Shown piece after piece: positions 54,967 to 63,935 of a stretch of DNA of 64,000 nt (position 1 is the first letter of the stretch; each line of letters begins with the position of its first letter). The notes below the pieces were generated by a model, which saw only the letters and a program-made list of their open reading frames with translations, was not told the origin of the DNA and ran no database searches. The position numbers and the translations under genes are program-made. The DNA lies in contig NZ_JBHSJJ010000020.1 of NCBI RefSeq assembly GCF_042652345.1, forward strand, positions 39,046 through 103,045, read 5' to 3'. The DNA is from Negadavirga shengliensis. GTDB lineage: Bacteria; Bacteroidota; Bacteroidia; Cytophagales; Cyclobacteriaceae.

Positions 54967-54975
54967 GGAATCCAT

Positions 54976-55002
54976 AGGCAGCCGGCAGATTTCCGGCTGC
55001 CT
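54976..55002. terminator. Hairpin terminator after susD
   Basis: AGGCAGCCGG (54976-54985) pairs with CCGGCTGCCT (54993-55002). The T-run after it is short, so termination may be partial. Confidence 0.65.
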
Positions 55003-55102
55003 GTTTCCGGATAGGACGAACGTCTTTTAATAAAGTTTGTCTTTTTGATATACAAAAAAAAATTAAAATCAGTAGTTTAGGAATCTCATCCAACAAACAG
55101 AC

Positions 55103-55942
55103 ATGATAACATATACCGCGAAAATATTTTTGGGGATTTCTATCTTCTTTGGCACACTTTTCGGCTTGTGGGCTTGTGGAGCGGCCTCGGAAAGACCTGT
55201 TCAATCCCATGAAGAGACAGAAGGAGAAAAACATACCTTGAAAGTTTTGGCCTACAATATCCATCATGCCAATCCACCTTCCCGTCCCGGATTCATAGAT
55301 ATTCCTGCTATTGCAAGGGTGATCACTGAAAGCGGCGCGGAGCTGGTGGCGTTACAGGAGGTGGATGTTCATACCGAAAGATCCGGAAAAGACCTGCACC
55401 AGGCTAAGGCTTTGGCGGAGGAGACCGGCATGCATTATTATTTTTTCAAATCCATAGACCATCAGGGCGGCGAGTATGGAAACGCCATATTGTCCAAATA
55501 CCCCATAGAAGAAAGCCAGGGCTATCCTTTGCCCTATGAAGAGGGTACGGAACCCCGCGCCGTGATTGTGGTGACGGTAAGCCTGCCGGGTGGGGAAAGG
55601 ATCAAGTTTGCGAGTACGCATCTGGACTTCAGCAGTGATTCGAATGCTTTGATGCAGGCCCGTAAGATCACGGAAATTTTTGAAGACGAGCGGCTGCCGG
55701 TGATCATGGCAGGAGACTTTAATACCACACCCGGCAGTGAGACGATCAACCACCTTGATCAGCATTTCACCCGTACCTGCCGTGCAGATTGTCCTCCCAC
55801 CATCCCGGTAGTGAATCCGCGCAGGACCATCGATTTTATTATGTTTTCTCCCCAGGATTATTTTCAGGTAAAAACCCATCACACCATAGAGGAAACCTAC
55901 GCCTCAGATCACCTGCCGGTGTATGCGGAGCTGGAGAGGTAA
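55103..55942 (+). CDS. Endonuclease/exonuclease/phosphatase-family lipoprotein
   Basis: The 279-residue protein has a lipobox ending LWAC (Cys25) and an EEP fold: LKVLAYNIHHANPP, ELVALQEVDVHTERSG (catalytic Glu), LPVIMAGDFNTTPGSE (Asp-Asn) and ETYASDHLPVYAELE (Asp-His). The 'IHHAN' and 'ERSG' style is usual for exported EEP proteins in sugar-utilisation loci, where they may act as phosphodiesterases or on phosphorylated glycans. A partial copy of residues ~88-118 lies at 57570-57663. It follows susD by 136 bp. Confidence 0.9.
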   Translation: MITYTAKIFLGISIFFGTLFGLWACGAASERPVQSHEETEGEKHTLKVLAYNIHHANPPSRPGFIDIPAIARVITESGAELVALQEVDVHTERSGKDLHQAKALAEETGMHYYFFKSIDHQGGEYGNAILSKYPIEESQGYPLPYEEGTEPRAVIVVTVSLPGGERIKFASTHLDFSSDSNALMQARKITEIFEDERLPVIMAGDFNTTPGSETINHLDQHFTRTCRADCPPTIPVVNPRRTIDFIMFSPQDYFQVKTHHTIEETYASDHLPVYAELER

Positions 55943-56059
55943 TTGACAAGCTGCTGCTTGATTTATTATCCGGTGAAGAGGGTAGTGGTGAATAAGGAGC
56001 AGGGATTTGTTGTTCACAATTTGTGTATCCCTGAAATGAGATACCCTTGAACAGCTTTG

Positions 56060-57250
56060 CTAATACAAAAAGCCAAAAAGCCACAGGGGAATCTTGTGGG
56101 CATGTCCTATTTCAATTCCATCTGCCGCGACAAAGGCATTTTCGAGGTGCTTGATTTGTTTTTGAGTCTTTTTGCTGCCTCCGATTTCAAACGTATAACC
56201 GTCTATGAAAAAATCGCCTTCTTTGGTGTAATGCAACGGTGAAACAGTCCCGACCTGATTGATAAAAAAACTTTCTCTGACATTTCCAATGTTGCTATTT
56301 TCCCTGGCCAGGGCATATTGAAGGTTTGGATGGTGCAAATAGACCTTTTCAGGTTTTTGTAAGCTACCTATACCTTTTGTATCGGCATATAGACTTTTTA
56401 TGATGCGGAGTGCTTCCAGATGCCTTAGGAAATGAACAAGACTGTTGCGGCTTATACCAATGCGTTCACTGAGTTTGCTGATGTTCGGTTTAAAGGGCAC
56501 CGATTCAGCTATAATGTGTAATAACAAACGGATTTTTTCCACACTGGCATAACTGATATCCTGAGAGGAAGGCAGGTCTATGCTCAAGGCAAGAGATATG
56601 GTTTCTGAAAGTTTTTGCCAGTATAGCTTCGGAGAATCCACAAAATAAGGATAATAGCCATAACGCAGGTAATCGGTAAAATGCTCCAAAGGATGTAATC
56701 GCCCCGTTATTTCCATTGCTATAGTGGTGTGCGAAGCTAACAGGTCTCCAAAAGATATGGCGTTGAACTCGTCTTTCCTTGTAAAACTAAGATATTCTCT
56801 AAAAGAAAGTCCCATGAGTTCGTACATAACCGCCCTGCGGCTCAAATCACCCGTAGCTTGGTCAAGGTGCATCATCGAAGATCCGGTAAAAACAACCTTC
56901 AGGTCGGGTTGGTCGTCATATATGTTTTTGATTTCCTGTGACCAGTTGGAATAACGGTGTACCTCGTCCAACAATAGAAATTTTCCTCCTTGCTTTACAA
57001 AAGTGTCTGCCAAATCCACCAGATTATTGGCTGTAAAGTACAGGTCGTCCAGGCTTACGTAGAGGGTTTGTTTGCCCACGGGCAAATGCTCCTTTGCATA
57101 TTGAAGCAATAGCGTTGTTTTTCCTGCACCGCGGGCACCCTTTATACCGATCAGGCGACTGTTCCAGTCTATTTGCCTAATCAGGTATCTTCTAAATTGC
57201 GTGGGTACCCGTGAAAACTTTTGATATGATTTCTCAAATAAATGCTCCAT
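56060..57250 (-). CDS. AAA-type ATPase with DUF4143-like C-terminal domain
   Basis: The 396-residue protein has Walker A GARGAGKTTLLLQYA (~37), Walker B KFLLLDEVHRYSNW (~90) and the AAA_14 sensor VVFTGSSMMHLD. A C-terminal winged-helix-like region (LSERIGISRNSLVHFLRHLE) and a DUF4143-like end (HHPNLQYALAREN, FFIDGYTFEIGGSKKT) follow. Such lone ATPases occur widely in bacteria; their roles are mostly unknown, some possibly toxin-antitoxin-like or regulatory. It lies opposite in strand between the EEP and GH43 genes, which otherwise form one locus, so it looks like an insertion. No signal peptide. Confidence 0.85.
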   Translation of the reverse strand: MEHLFEKSYQKFSRVPTQFRRYLIRQIDWNSRLIGIKGARGAGKTTLLLQYAKEHLPVGKQTLYVSLDDLYFTANNLVDLADTFVKQGGKFLLLDEVHRYSNWSQEIKNIYDDQPDLKVVFTGSSMMHLDQATGDLSRRAVMYELMGLSFREYLSFTRKDEFNAISFGDLLASHTTIAMEITGRLHPLEHFTDYLRYGYYPYFVDSPKLYWQKLSETISLALSIDLPSSQDISYASVEKIRLLLHIIAESVPFKPNISKLSERIGISRNSLVHFLRHLEALRIIKSLYADTKGIGSLQKPEKVYLHHPNLQYALARENSNIGNVRESFFINQVGTVSPLHYTKEGDFFIDGYTFEIGGSKKTQKQIKHLENAFVAADGIEIGHAHKIPLWLFGFLY

Positions 57251-57778
57251 ATATGTTTTTTGTATATAGCAAAAATAGTAAAAAATGTTAATTGAATAAA
57301 GCAGTATTAGCTTGAAAACGTTTTTTCCATTTAATAGTTTGTCTCCTTAACTGAATCATAGACGAAGATCTACTGACTTCTCGTATTGGTTTTACAATGA
57401 TCAAGGGAGCCTAGTGACAGAATGCTGTTTTAGTGGAGGCCAAAGACGGGCATGGTCGTAAGAAAAAGGTGAAGGGGACGGGAGCACTCAAAGCCCCCGC
57501 TCCCTTTTTTTCATTCACGCGGTATTCGGGGAGCATTGAATGGGAAAAGGTGAACAAATGGCAATTGACCATGTTTATACCGAAAGATCCGGAAAAGACC
57601 TGTACCAGGCCAAGGTTTTGGCAGAAGAGGTTGGGATGCATTGTTGTTTTTTTTCAAATCCATTCCGGCTTAAAATCCTTTACCCTGATGTAAAGTCTTT
57701 TTATGATTTCAATGGTTTTTTATAAAACCAAAAGGGTTTATATTGCCCCGGACATTGAATTGACACATTATATTAAAA
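57251..57778. other. Intergenic region upstream of the GH43 gene
   Basis: 528 bp holding a fragment of the EEP gene (57570-57663). It also has a G/C-rich hairpin-like stretch near 57474-57510 (GGGACGGGAGC ... GCTCCC). The rest shows no gene. Confidence 0.5.
57570..57663 (+). pseudogene. Broken fragment of an EEP-family gene
   Basis: This stretch matches 55364-55454 of the intact EEP gene, with TATACCGAAAGATCCGGAAA nearly identical and the frame DHVYTERSGKDLYQAKVLAE following. The similarity ends at about TTTCAAATCCAT in both. It has no start, signal peptide or catalytic remainder. It is most likely the residue of a second EEP gene or of a local duplication. It sits just before the GH43 gene. 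Confidence 0.82.
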
Positions 57779-58768
57779 ATGAAGTTACTTTACTTTTGCG
57801 CTTTCACAATGATTGCTTCTTGTACAAGCCATACAGGAAAAGACGGTAAAAAAAAGGAAACCGGATTTTCAGGAAATCCGGTTTTTGAGGGCTGGTATGC
57901 TGATCCTGAGGCCATCGTATATGAGGATACTTATTGGATTTATCCGACTTACTCGGATGCTTTCGAAAAGCAGGTGTTTATGGATGCTTTTTCCTCACCG
58001 GATCTTGTCAACTGGACCAAGCATGAAAGGATAATCGATACCGCCGAGGTAAAATGGGCAAAAACGGCCATGTGGGCCCCGGGTGTCATCTCAAAATCAG
58101 GCCAATATTATCTGTTCTTTGCCGCCAATGATGTGCATGAGGGCGAAGTTGGGGGCATCGGCGTCGCCGTGGCGGACCGCCCGGAAGGGCCTTTCAAGGA
58201 TCTGTTGGGCAAACCCCTGATCAATGAGATCGTGAACGGGGCACAGCCCATAGACCAGTACATTTTTAAGGACAAAGACGGCACCTTTTATATGTACTAC
58301 GGCGGCTGGGGTCACTGTAACGTGGTGAAGTTGAGCGACGATTTTAAAGAACTTGTACCTTTTGATGATGGGGAAATCTACAAGGAGGTCACGCCCCGGG
58401 ATTATGTGGAGGGACCTTTTATGTTTATCAAAGATGACCAGTATTATTTTATGTGGTCAGAAGGAGGATGGACCGGGCCGGATTACCGGGTGGCGTATGC
58501 GGTTTCGGACAGCCCCTTCGGCCCCTTTGAGCGGGAGGGTGTTATTTTGGAGCAGGACGATCAAATAGGCAGGGGAGCCGGGCACCATTCCGTATTGAAG
58601 ATCCCTGGAGAAGAGGCATATTATATCGTCTACCACAGAAGGCCATTGGAGGAAACCCACCATAACCATAGGGTGACCTGTATAGATAAAATGGAGTTTG
58701 ATGAAGAGGGTAAGATACTTCCCGTACAAATGACTTTTGAAGGCGTGCCCGGCAGGCCCCTTAGATAA
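57779..58768 (+). CDS. Glycoside hydrolase family 43 lipoprotein
   Basis: The 329-residue protein has a lipobox MIASC (Cys15) and a five-bladed propeller pattern typical of GH43. The probable catalytic residues are Asp in FEGWYADPEAIVYED, the pKa-tuning Asp in IDQYIFKDKDG and the acid Glu in DYVEGPFMFIKDDQYYFMWS. GH43 enzymes cut arabinose, xylose or galactose linkages; the exact one is unknown. It likely degrades glycans at the surface for the SusC/SusD pair encoded upstream, from which the AAA ATPase gene now separates it. Confidence 0.92.
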   Translation: MKLLYFCAFTMIASCTSHTGKDGKKKETGFSGNPVFEGWYADPEAIVYEDTYWIYPTYSDAFEKQVFMDAFSSPDLVNWTKHERIIDTAEVKWAKTAMWAPGVISKSGQYYLFFAANDVHEGEVGGIGVAVADRPEGPFKDLLGKPLINEIVNGAQPIDQYIFKDKDGTFYMYYGGWGHCNVVKLSDDFKELVPFDDGEIYKEVTPRDYVEGPFMFIKDDQYYFMWSEGGWTGPDYRVAYAVSDSPFGPFEREGVILEQDDQIGRGAGHHSVLKIPGEEAYYIVYHRRPLEETHHNHRVTCIDKMEFDEEGKILPVQMTFEGVPGRPLR

Positions 58769-59091
58769 GGGCCGGGACCGCATCATGGTCAGGGCATAAA
58801 GCGGATTTTTTCGCCTTCTCCTGCCGGCTTCTCCCGGCTGCCATGGATGGTTCCCGGAAAAGTACAAGGGTTTCTTGGATTTTAGCGAAAGACTAACGAA
58901 TGTACGGGACATCATGGGGACATCACCGGGAGGTCTACGGGACACGGAAGTGCCGGGGACGGGTTGTCGCTTCCCACTATAACGGAAAGGTTCGTCATTT
59001 CGGGGAGGTTATCCCGGCCAACCGGGGAAGCAGTCCCTTCTTGTACACGTTTGTTAAAAAATGGAATGTTTAGTTCCTCCATATTCCGTTT

Positions 59092-59123
59092 GTTACTTTT
59101 TTGCTGCAGGTCAAAAAAGTAAC
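59092..59123. repeat. Hairpin repeat, copy upstream of cydA
   Basis: GTTACTTTTTTG (59092-59103) pairs with CAAAAAAGTAAC (59112-59123) around loop CTGCAGGT. The same hairpin and flanks recur at 62367-62396. Confidence 0.85.
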
Positions 59124-59189
59124 CGACCTGCCCCGCCAGGACGGGGAAAACCCCGCCGCTACGCCGCGGCGCACACGTGTGCATCTTTT

Positions 59190-59350
59190 GCGCTAAAATT
59201 TAAGGCCACCCGCACACAGGCAAACTCCTCGGTTTTTTTGGATGAGATCACAACCAAATTTGCTGTGCCTGCTGCCAAAAAACCTCGTCTCCCGATAACT
59301 ATCGGGGATGCCTGTGCCCTTGCCCCCGCTGCTTAAATTTCTTAACGCGC
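59190..59350. repeat. Nested palindromic element (~160 bp)
   Basis: Several arms are inverted and nested in order: GCGCTAAAATTTAAG (59190-59204) with CTTAAATTT...CGCGC (59332-59350), CACAGGCA (59215-59222) with TGCCTGTG (59309-59316), and GGTTTTTTT (59231-59239) with AAAAAACC (59277-59284). A further small palindrome CCCGATAAC-TATCGGG lies at 59291-59305. It looks like a long structured RNA or a MITE-like element. Confidence 0.65.
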
Positions 59351-59868
59351 TAAATCTGCAAGGCGGGAAGGGCGTTTTTCCGAGCCGGGGAAAGCCGTCT
59401 TCGGTACTGGGAGAAGAAAATCCCGGCCAACCTTGGTAAACCGGGCGATATGGTATTGCTTCTTACGATGATGACTGCCCGTCATTGCGATCCGCCCGTG
59501 GCGGAGAAGCAATCCCTTAGGTATACGCTCATGTCAGGGGATCGCTTCGGTGCGGGTAACGTCTTCGTCAATTACACAGAAAAGTTGCCGCTTCTCGCGA
59601 TGACGAAAAAATTTGTCACGATGAGGAGGTTATCCAGCCGGGGAAGCAGTCTCTTCCTCTACACGGTCCACAGGGGATTGCTTCGAAATCTCCATCAGGC
59701 TGCATTATCGGTTATCGGCTTTGTATAAGTGGTAGGAGCATCCGGGTATTTTTACCGCAGGCATGTTGCCTCCGGTAGGGAGGGAATAGCGGCCTTGGAA
59801 TATTTTTTCTGCGGGAACATGATCCGCAATAAAAATTCATTAATTTTAATAACAGAAATATCCGTTTA

Positions 59869-61203
59869 ATGCCTCAGACTATGGATGATTTTTTTGCAGC
59901 CAGATCACAGATGGCCCTTTCCCTGGGATTTCATATTATTTTTGCCTGTATTGGCATGATTATGCCTTTTTTCATGGCCTTTTCCCACTACAAATACCTG
60001 AAAAGCCAAAAGGAACATTATCGAAAACTCACGGTTGCCTGGAGCAAAGGAGTGGCGATCTTCTTCGTCACAGGAGCTGTGTCCGGAACCATGCTTTCTT
60101 TTGAACTGGGACTACTTTGGCCTCAATTCATGCTCCATGCTGGGCCTATTTTCGGAATGCCTTTTTCTTTGGAGGGCACGGCTTTTTTCATTGAAGCGAT
60201 TGCTATTGGCTTTTTCCTATATGGATGGGGAAAATTCAATCCCTGGTTCCATTGGTGGACAGGGGTAGTAGTGGGCGTCAGCGGGTTATTATCTGGTATA
60301 TTGGTCGTGGCTGCAAATGGGTGGATGAATTCTCCCTCTGGGTTTGATTACATAGATGGGGAATTTTTAAATGTTGACCCTATAGCCGCTATGTTCAATG
60401 ATGCCTGGTTTACACAATCCTTGCACATGACGCTGGCAGCATTTGTGGCTACGGGATTTGCTGTGGCTGGAATCCATGCTTTATTGCTGTTAAAAGGCAA
60501 AAACCAGGAACTGCATTGGACAGCGGTAAAAATAGCATTGGCATTTGGTGCAATCGCTGCCATTCTTCAGCCTGTAAGCGGAGACATTTCAGCCAAGGAT
60601 GTGGCTACCCGGCAACCGGCAAAATTGGCTGCCATGGAAGCTCATTTCCACACGGAGAAAGCTGCACCATTGGTCATCGGCGGATGGCCGAACGAAAAAA
60701 AACAAACCGTCTCTTATGCCATCAGGATTCCTGGTGGACTAAGCTTTCTGGCTCATGGGGACACAAATGCTGAAGTGACCGGTCTGGATCAATTCCCCGA
60801 GGAGAACCGTCCTCCTGTCTTGATTACACATATTGCATTTCAGTTAATGGTGGGAATAGGCATGCTTTTATTGGTGGTAGGGATTATTGGGATTTTCGGT
60901 TTGTGGAAAAAGAAAGCCTATCTTCAAAGCAAGTGGTTTTTGACCCTTCTGGTGATGATGACCCCTTTAGGATTTGTTGCCGTAGAAGCAGGCTGGGTGG
61001 TCACGGAGGTTGGGAGGCAGCCCTGGATCATTTATGAAGTTATGAAGACCAGGGACGGGTTAACACCTATGCGTGGCATCGTTTATTCTTTTTGGGTTTA
61101 TGCTTTTGTTTATTTGTCTCTATGTGCTATTGTCACGGTTTTGTTGATCCGGCAGGTCCGTCAATTGGATAAAAAAGAGCACAATTTGCCCACTTATCCC
61201 TGA
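59869..61203 (+). CDS. cydA: Cytochrome bd oxidase subunit I (CIO type)
   Basis: The 444-residue subunit carries the low-spin b558 and the high-spin b595/d hemes of the quinol oxidase. Visible marks are SLGFHIIFACIGMIMPFFMA near the N-terminus, GLLWPQFMLHAGPIFGMPFS, FTQSLHMTLAAFVATG (heme-ligand His), and RPPVLITHIAFQLMVGIGM with the later GWVVTEVGRQPWIIYEVM. The Q-loop is short, as in cyanide-insensitive oxidases (CIO), giving a length below the E. coli ~520. It reduces O2 to water with menaquinol in the inner membrane. The cydB gene follows 4 bp later. Confidence 0.95.
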   Translation: MPQTMDDFFAARSQMALSLGFHIIFACIGMIMPFFMAFSHYKYLKSQKEHYRKLTVAWSKGVAIFFVTGAVSGTMLSFELGLLWPQFMLHAGPIFGMPFSLEGTAFFIEAIAIGFFLYGWGKFNPWFHWWTGVVVGVSGLLSGILVVAANGWMNSPSGFDYIDGEFLNVDPIAAMFNDAWFTQSLHMTLAAFVATGFAVAGIHALLLLKGKNQELHWTAVKIALAFGAIAAILQPVSGDISAKDVATRQPAKLAAMEAHFHTEKAAPLVIGGWPNEKKQTVSYAIRIPGGLSFLAHGDTNAEVTGLDQFPEENRPPVLITHIAFQLMVGIGMLLLVVGIIGIFGLWKKKAYLQSKWFLTLLVMMTPLGFVAVEAGWVVTEVGRQPWIIYEVMKTRDGLTPMRGIVYSFWVYAFVYLSLCAIVTVLLIRQVRQLDKKEHNLPTYP

Positions 61204-61207
61204 TCCC

Positions 61208-62269
61208 ATGACTTATGTAGTTATCGCCTTTTTATATGTTTCCCTGTTGTTTTACATCCTCTTTGGAGGGGCGGATTTCGGTGCGGGAATAATTGAACTC
61301 TTCAGCCCTAAAAGCTTTAAAGAAAAAAGCCGGCTTTTAACTTATAGGGCTATTGGTCCCATCTGGGAAGCCAACCATATGTGGCTGATTATTGCCATTG
61401 TCATCCTTTTTGTAGGTTTTCCTGAAATTTATTCCACACTGTCGATCTATCTCCACATCCCACTTTCTCTCATGCTCCTGGGGATTATCGCCCGGGGAAC
61501 TGCTTTTATATTCAGACATTACGACCCTGAATCCGACAATCTGCAAAGGCTTTATAATGCCATTTATATCTATTCCTCTTTTTTGACTCCCCTATTTTTG
61601 GGAATCATTGCGGGGACGGTGATTTCAGGAAACATAGACCCTGAAGCAGAAGGGTTTCTGGACGGCTATATCCGGCCGTGGTTATCGTATTTTCCATTGA
61701 GTGTCGGGTTGTTTACAGTGGGTATTGCAGGGTTTTTAGCCTGTGTCTACCTGATCGGAGAAGCAGAGAATGAGCTGGACAGGAAATACTTCCGGCAAAC
61801 CGCCATATACTTCAATTTCTCTACCGTATTGGCAGGAGCTTTGGTTTTTGTAGCTTCTGAATGGGAAGGGATGAGGTTATTGGAAACTTTTCTTCAACAT
61901 CCCTTAAGTATCCTTTCTCTGGTTTTGGCCACGATCTCGTTGCCGGTATTATGGTTTATGATCCGGAAAAAGCATGATGTCTTTGCCCGGGTGGTGGCGG
62001 GGTTTCAGGTGACCATGATTCTTTTTGCCTTATTTTATGCGTATTTTCCTGCATTTGTCATCATGAAAGGCCAAACCTTTTCTTTGGACGCCCATACAGC
62101 AGGGGATTCCACGCTAACTGCGCTTGGCATCGCTTTATTGGCGGGCAGTATTTTGATTCTTCCGGCATTATTTTATCTTATTTATAGTTTCCAGAAAAAA
62201 CGTTTCGACACTGCTTCCGACATTGTGGATTCAGTAGCCAAGGATCCCGATTTACCCAAAGATTTTTAA
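61208..62269 (+). CDS. cydB: Cytochrome bd oxidase subunit II
   Basis: The 353-residue membrane protein has about eight helices and the CydB start AFLYVSLLFYILFGGADFGA, then YRAIGPIWEANHMWLIIAIV and YIYSSFLTPLFLGIIAGTVI. It forms the partner subunit of the bd oxidase with CydA, encoded 4 bp upstream. No cydX-like small gene or cydCD was found after it. The flanking hairpin repeats on both sides of the operon are notable. Confidence 0.95.
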   Translation: MTYVVIAFLYVSLLFYILFGGADFGAGIIELFSPKSFKEKSRLLTYRAIGPIWEANHMWLIIAIVILFVGFPEIYSTLSIYLHIPLSLMLLGIIARGTAFIFRHYDPESDNLQRLYNAIYIYSSFLTPLFLGIIAGTVISGNIDPEAEGFLDGYIRPWLSYFPLSVGLFTVGIAGFLACVYLIGEAENELDRKYFRQTAIYFNFSTVLAGALVFVASEWEGMRLLETFLQHPLSILSLVLATISLPVLWFMIRKKHDVFARVVAGFQVTMILFALFYAYFPAFVIMKGQTFSLDAHTAGDSTLTALGIALLAGSILILPALFYLIYSFQKKRFDTASDIVDSVAKDPDLPKDF

Positions 62270-62992
62270 TTACCCCTACTGGTTGAAGATTGTATCGGTC
62301 ATCCACCTATCCCAGGCATTTGCAATGCCGGTTTTTAGTGCTGCTTGGCTCCTCCCCATTTCGTTTGTTACTTTTTGCTGCAGGTCAAAAAGTAACCTAC
62401 CTGCCCCGTCAGCACGGACAACGTCTTTGTCAATTATACCGATAGGTTTCCGCTTCATGCGATGACGGGAAAATTCGTCACTGCGAAATAGGAAATTTTA
62501 GTCTCTTGCTTTAAGTGGTCATCAAAGGGTTTCTTTGGCGCCCATGTTTATCAAAAATTTCACCCTTGATCAATGGCAAAAAAAATAGGCAGCAGGGGAT
62601 TTTTAGATGGGCGGTACCGGTAGGTTTATCTTTTTTGTATGGTTATTTAAATATATAATAATGATTTTTAATGCCTTATGCAGAAAAAATACCGTGAACA
62701 GGGGATTTTTAAATTGAAAAATGTTTTTTAGTTTTAGTGGGTATAAGGTGGGGCTTGGGGATTTTGAGAGGCCGGTTGTAGACTGTTTTTGGATAAAGGG
62801 TTTGTGGCCATGCTTGAGCAGCGTTTGAATTGCTTGGGTCATTTATTTGACGGGATTTTCATAAGCGGGAAAACAGGCCATGCATTTCCTGCTCCCGGAT
62901 CCCGTCTGATGTGTTAATGATTATCCGGTTCGTTGTAGTCAGCAGTCTGGTTATCGGGACTTGCGGGTGCGGAGTCATGGTGGAAATTATGA
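62270..62992. other. Non-coding stretch after cydB with a hairpin repeat
   Basis: Contains a second copy of the hairpin repeat (62367-62396), a degenerate intergenic repeat near 62408-62470, and a long A/T-rich part. No gene was recognised. Confidence 0.6.
62367..62396. repeat. Hairpin repeat, copy downstream of cydB
   Basis: GTTACTTTTTG pairs with CAAAAAGTAAC around the same CTGCAGGT loop as the copy at 59092. The flanks (upstream CGTTT, downstream ACCTGCCCCG) also match. Confidence 0.85.
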
Positions 62993-63388
62993 ATGCTGTT
63001 TTTAATAGAATCATATTTCCGGCACGGTTTATCGCTGCCCAGCTACTGGCTGTTTGAAAGACAGGACGGTGGCCAATATTCGGCCACCAGCATACAGGCC
63101 GTATTCCGGAGGGCGGTGGAAAAGAGCAATTCCAACCCCTGGGCAACGGTACATACACTTAGGCACTCGTTTGCGACGCATTTACTACAGCAGGGGACAA
63201 ACCTGCGGTATGTGCAGACACTGTTGGGTCATGAAAGCAGTAAGACCACGGAAATCTATACGCATGTTCTTTCCATATCGAACAAAAATATCGAGAGTCC
63301 ACTGGATTCGATCGACGAAATCCTTAATTTGGTACCTGAACCCCCCGATACCCCTGTGGACAAAGAAGATATAGACGCAATAGCGTAA
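62993..63388 (+). pseudogene. Tyrosine recombinase, C-terminal fragment
   Basis: The frame keeps the catalytic end of a tyrosine recombinase: VHTLRHSFATHLLQQGTN (HxxR), LLGHESSKTTEIYTHV (His and the nucleophile Tyr) and SIQAVFRRAVEKSNSNPWA before them. The N-terminal core-binding domain and the first catalytic Arg are missing: the frame starts at 62993 and non-coding sequence lies upstream. It is probably the decayed remains of an integrase of a lost element. Confidence 0.85.
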
Positions 63389-63434
63389 AAGGGGAGTTGG
63401 GTATATACAAGTGTTACCACCAAATTTGAAACAA

Positions 63435-63935
63435 ATGAACGAAACCGAAATCAATCAACAAGAAGAAAAGAAAATTGAAATTAAAGACAATTCCAAAAGA
63501 GCAAAAACTCTATTGACTGTATTTTGGGTTCTGACTGGACTAACATTAATTGGTCTATTGTCAGGCTATAATGAACTGCAAATACTAAAAAATGCTCAAA
63601 TTGGGGAATACGTTTCCGAAGAAGAAGCAAATATAAGTGATTTATTACAAGGAATAATTGGACTTGTTCAATTCGGACTTTATATAGGTTCGGTTGTTGT
63701 CTTTTTGAACTGGTTCAGAAGAGCGTATGGAAACTTACATAGAGCTGGAATTACTTATATAAAACACAAAGAATCGATGGCGGTTTGGACTTGGTTTATT
63801 CCTATTGTTTGGTTTTATAGACCTGTGCAGATAATGAATGAAATTTGGACAGAGACACAAGAGAAAATCAAAAGTATCCGTCCGATAAACCCCATATTTC
63901 ATAGCTGGTGCAAACATCGTATAGTTGCATCATGA
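63435..63935 (+). CDS. DUF4328-family membrane protein, apparently shortened
   Basis: The ATG at 63435 gives 166 residues. Two hydrophobic helices (TLLTVFWVLTGLTLIGLLSG and IIGLVQFGLYIGSVVVFLNW) and the family segment WFRRAYGNLHRAG, then WTWFIPIVWFYRPVQIMNEI, are DUF4328-like. Full family members usually continue with more helices; here the sequence changes at about residue 150 to an unrelated short tail (IFHSWCKHRIVAS). The next ORF starts 4 bp before this stop, suggesting the 3' end was cut off by an inserted element. Function of the family is unknown. Confidence 0.68.
   Translation: MNETEINQQEEKKIEIKDNSKRAKTLLTVFWVLTGLTLIGLLSGYNELQILKNAQIGEYVSEEEANISDLLQGIIGLVQFGLYIGSVVVFLNWFRRAYGNLHRAGITYIKHKESMAVWTWFIPIVWFYRPVQIMNEIWTETQEKIKSIRPINPIFHSWCKHRIVAS

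Larger units (their letters stand above)
58769..59868. repeat. Repeat-rich non-coding stretch upstream of cydAB
   Basis: 1.1 kb with no convincing gene. Degenerate blocks recur: GGGGAAGCAGTC appears near 59024 and 59640, and the stretch ~59440-59640 includes GTCATTGCGATCCGCCCGTG (59473) as an intergenic-type repeat. Part of this (AACGTCTTCGTCAATTACAC, 59559-59578) recurs as AACGTCTTTGTCAATTATAC after cydB at 62410. It also holds a hairpin repeat (59092-59123) and a nested palindromic element (59190-59350). Confidence 0.75.

Noticed and set aside
59061..59336. 91-codon ORF across the palindromic element upstream of cydA
   Set aside because: The codons run through the inverted arms and their order is explained by the palindrome itself; there is no start context or protein signal.
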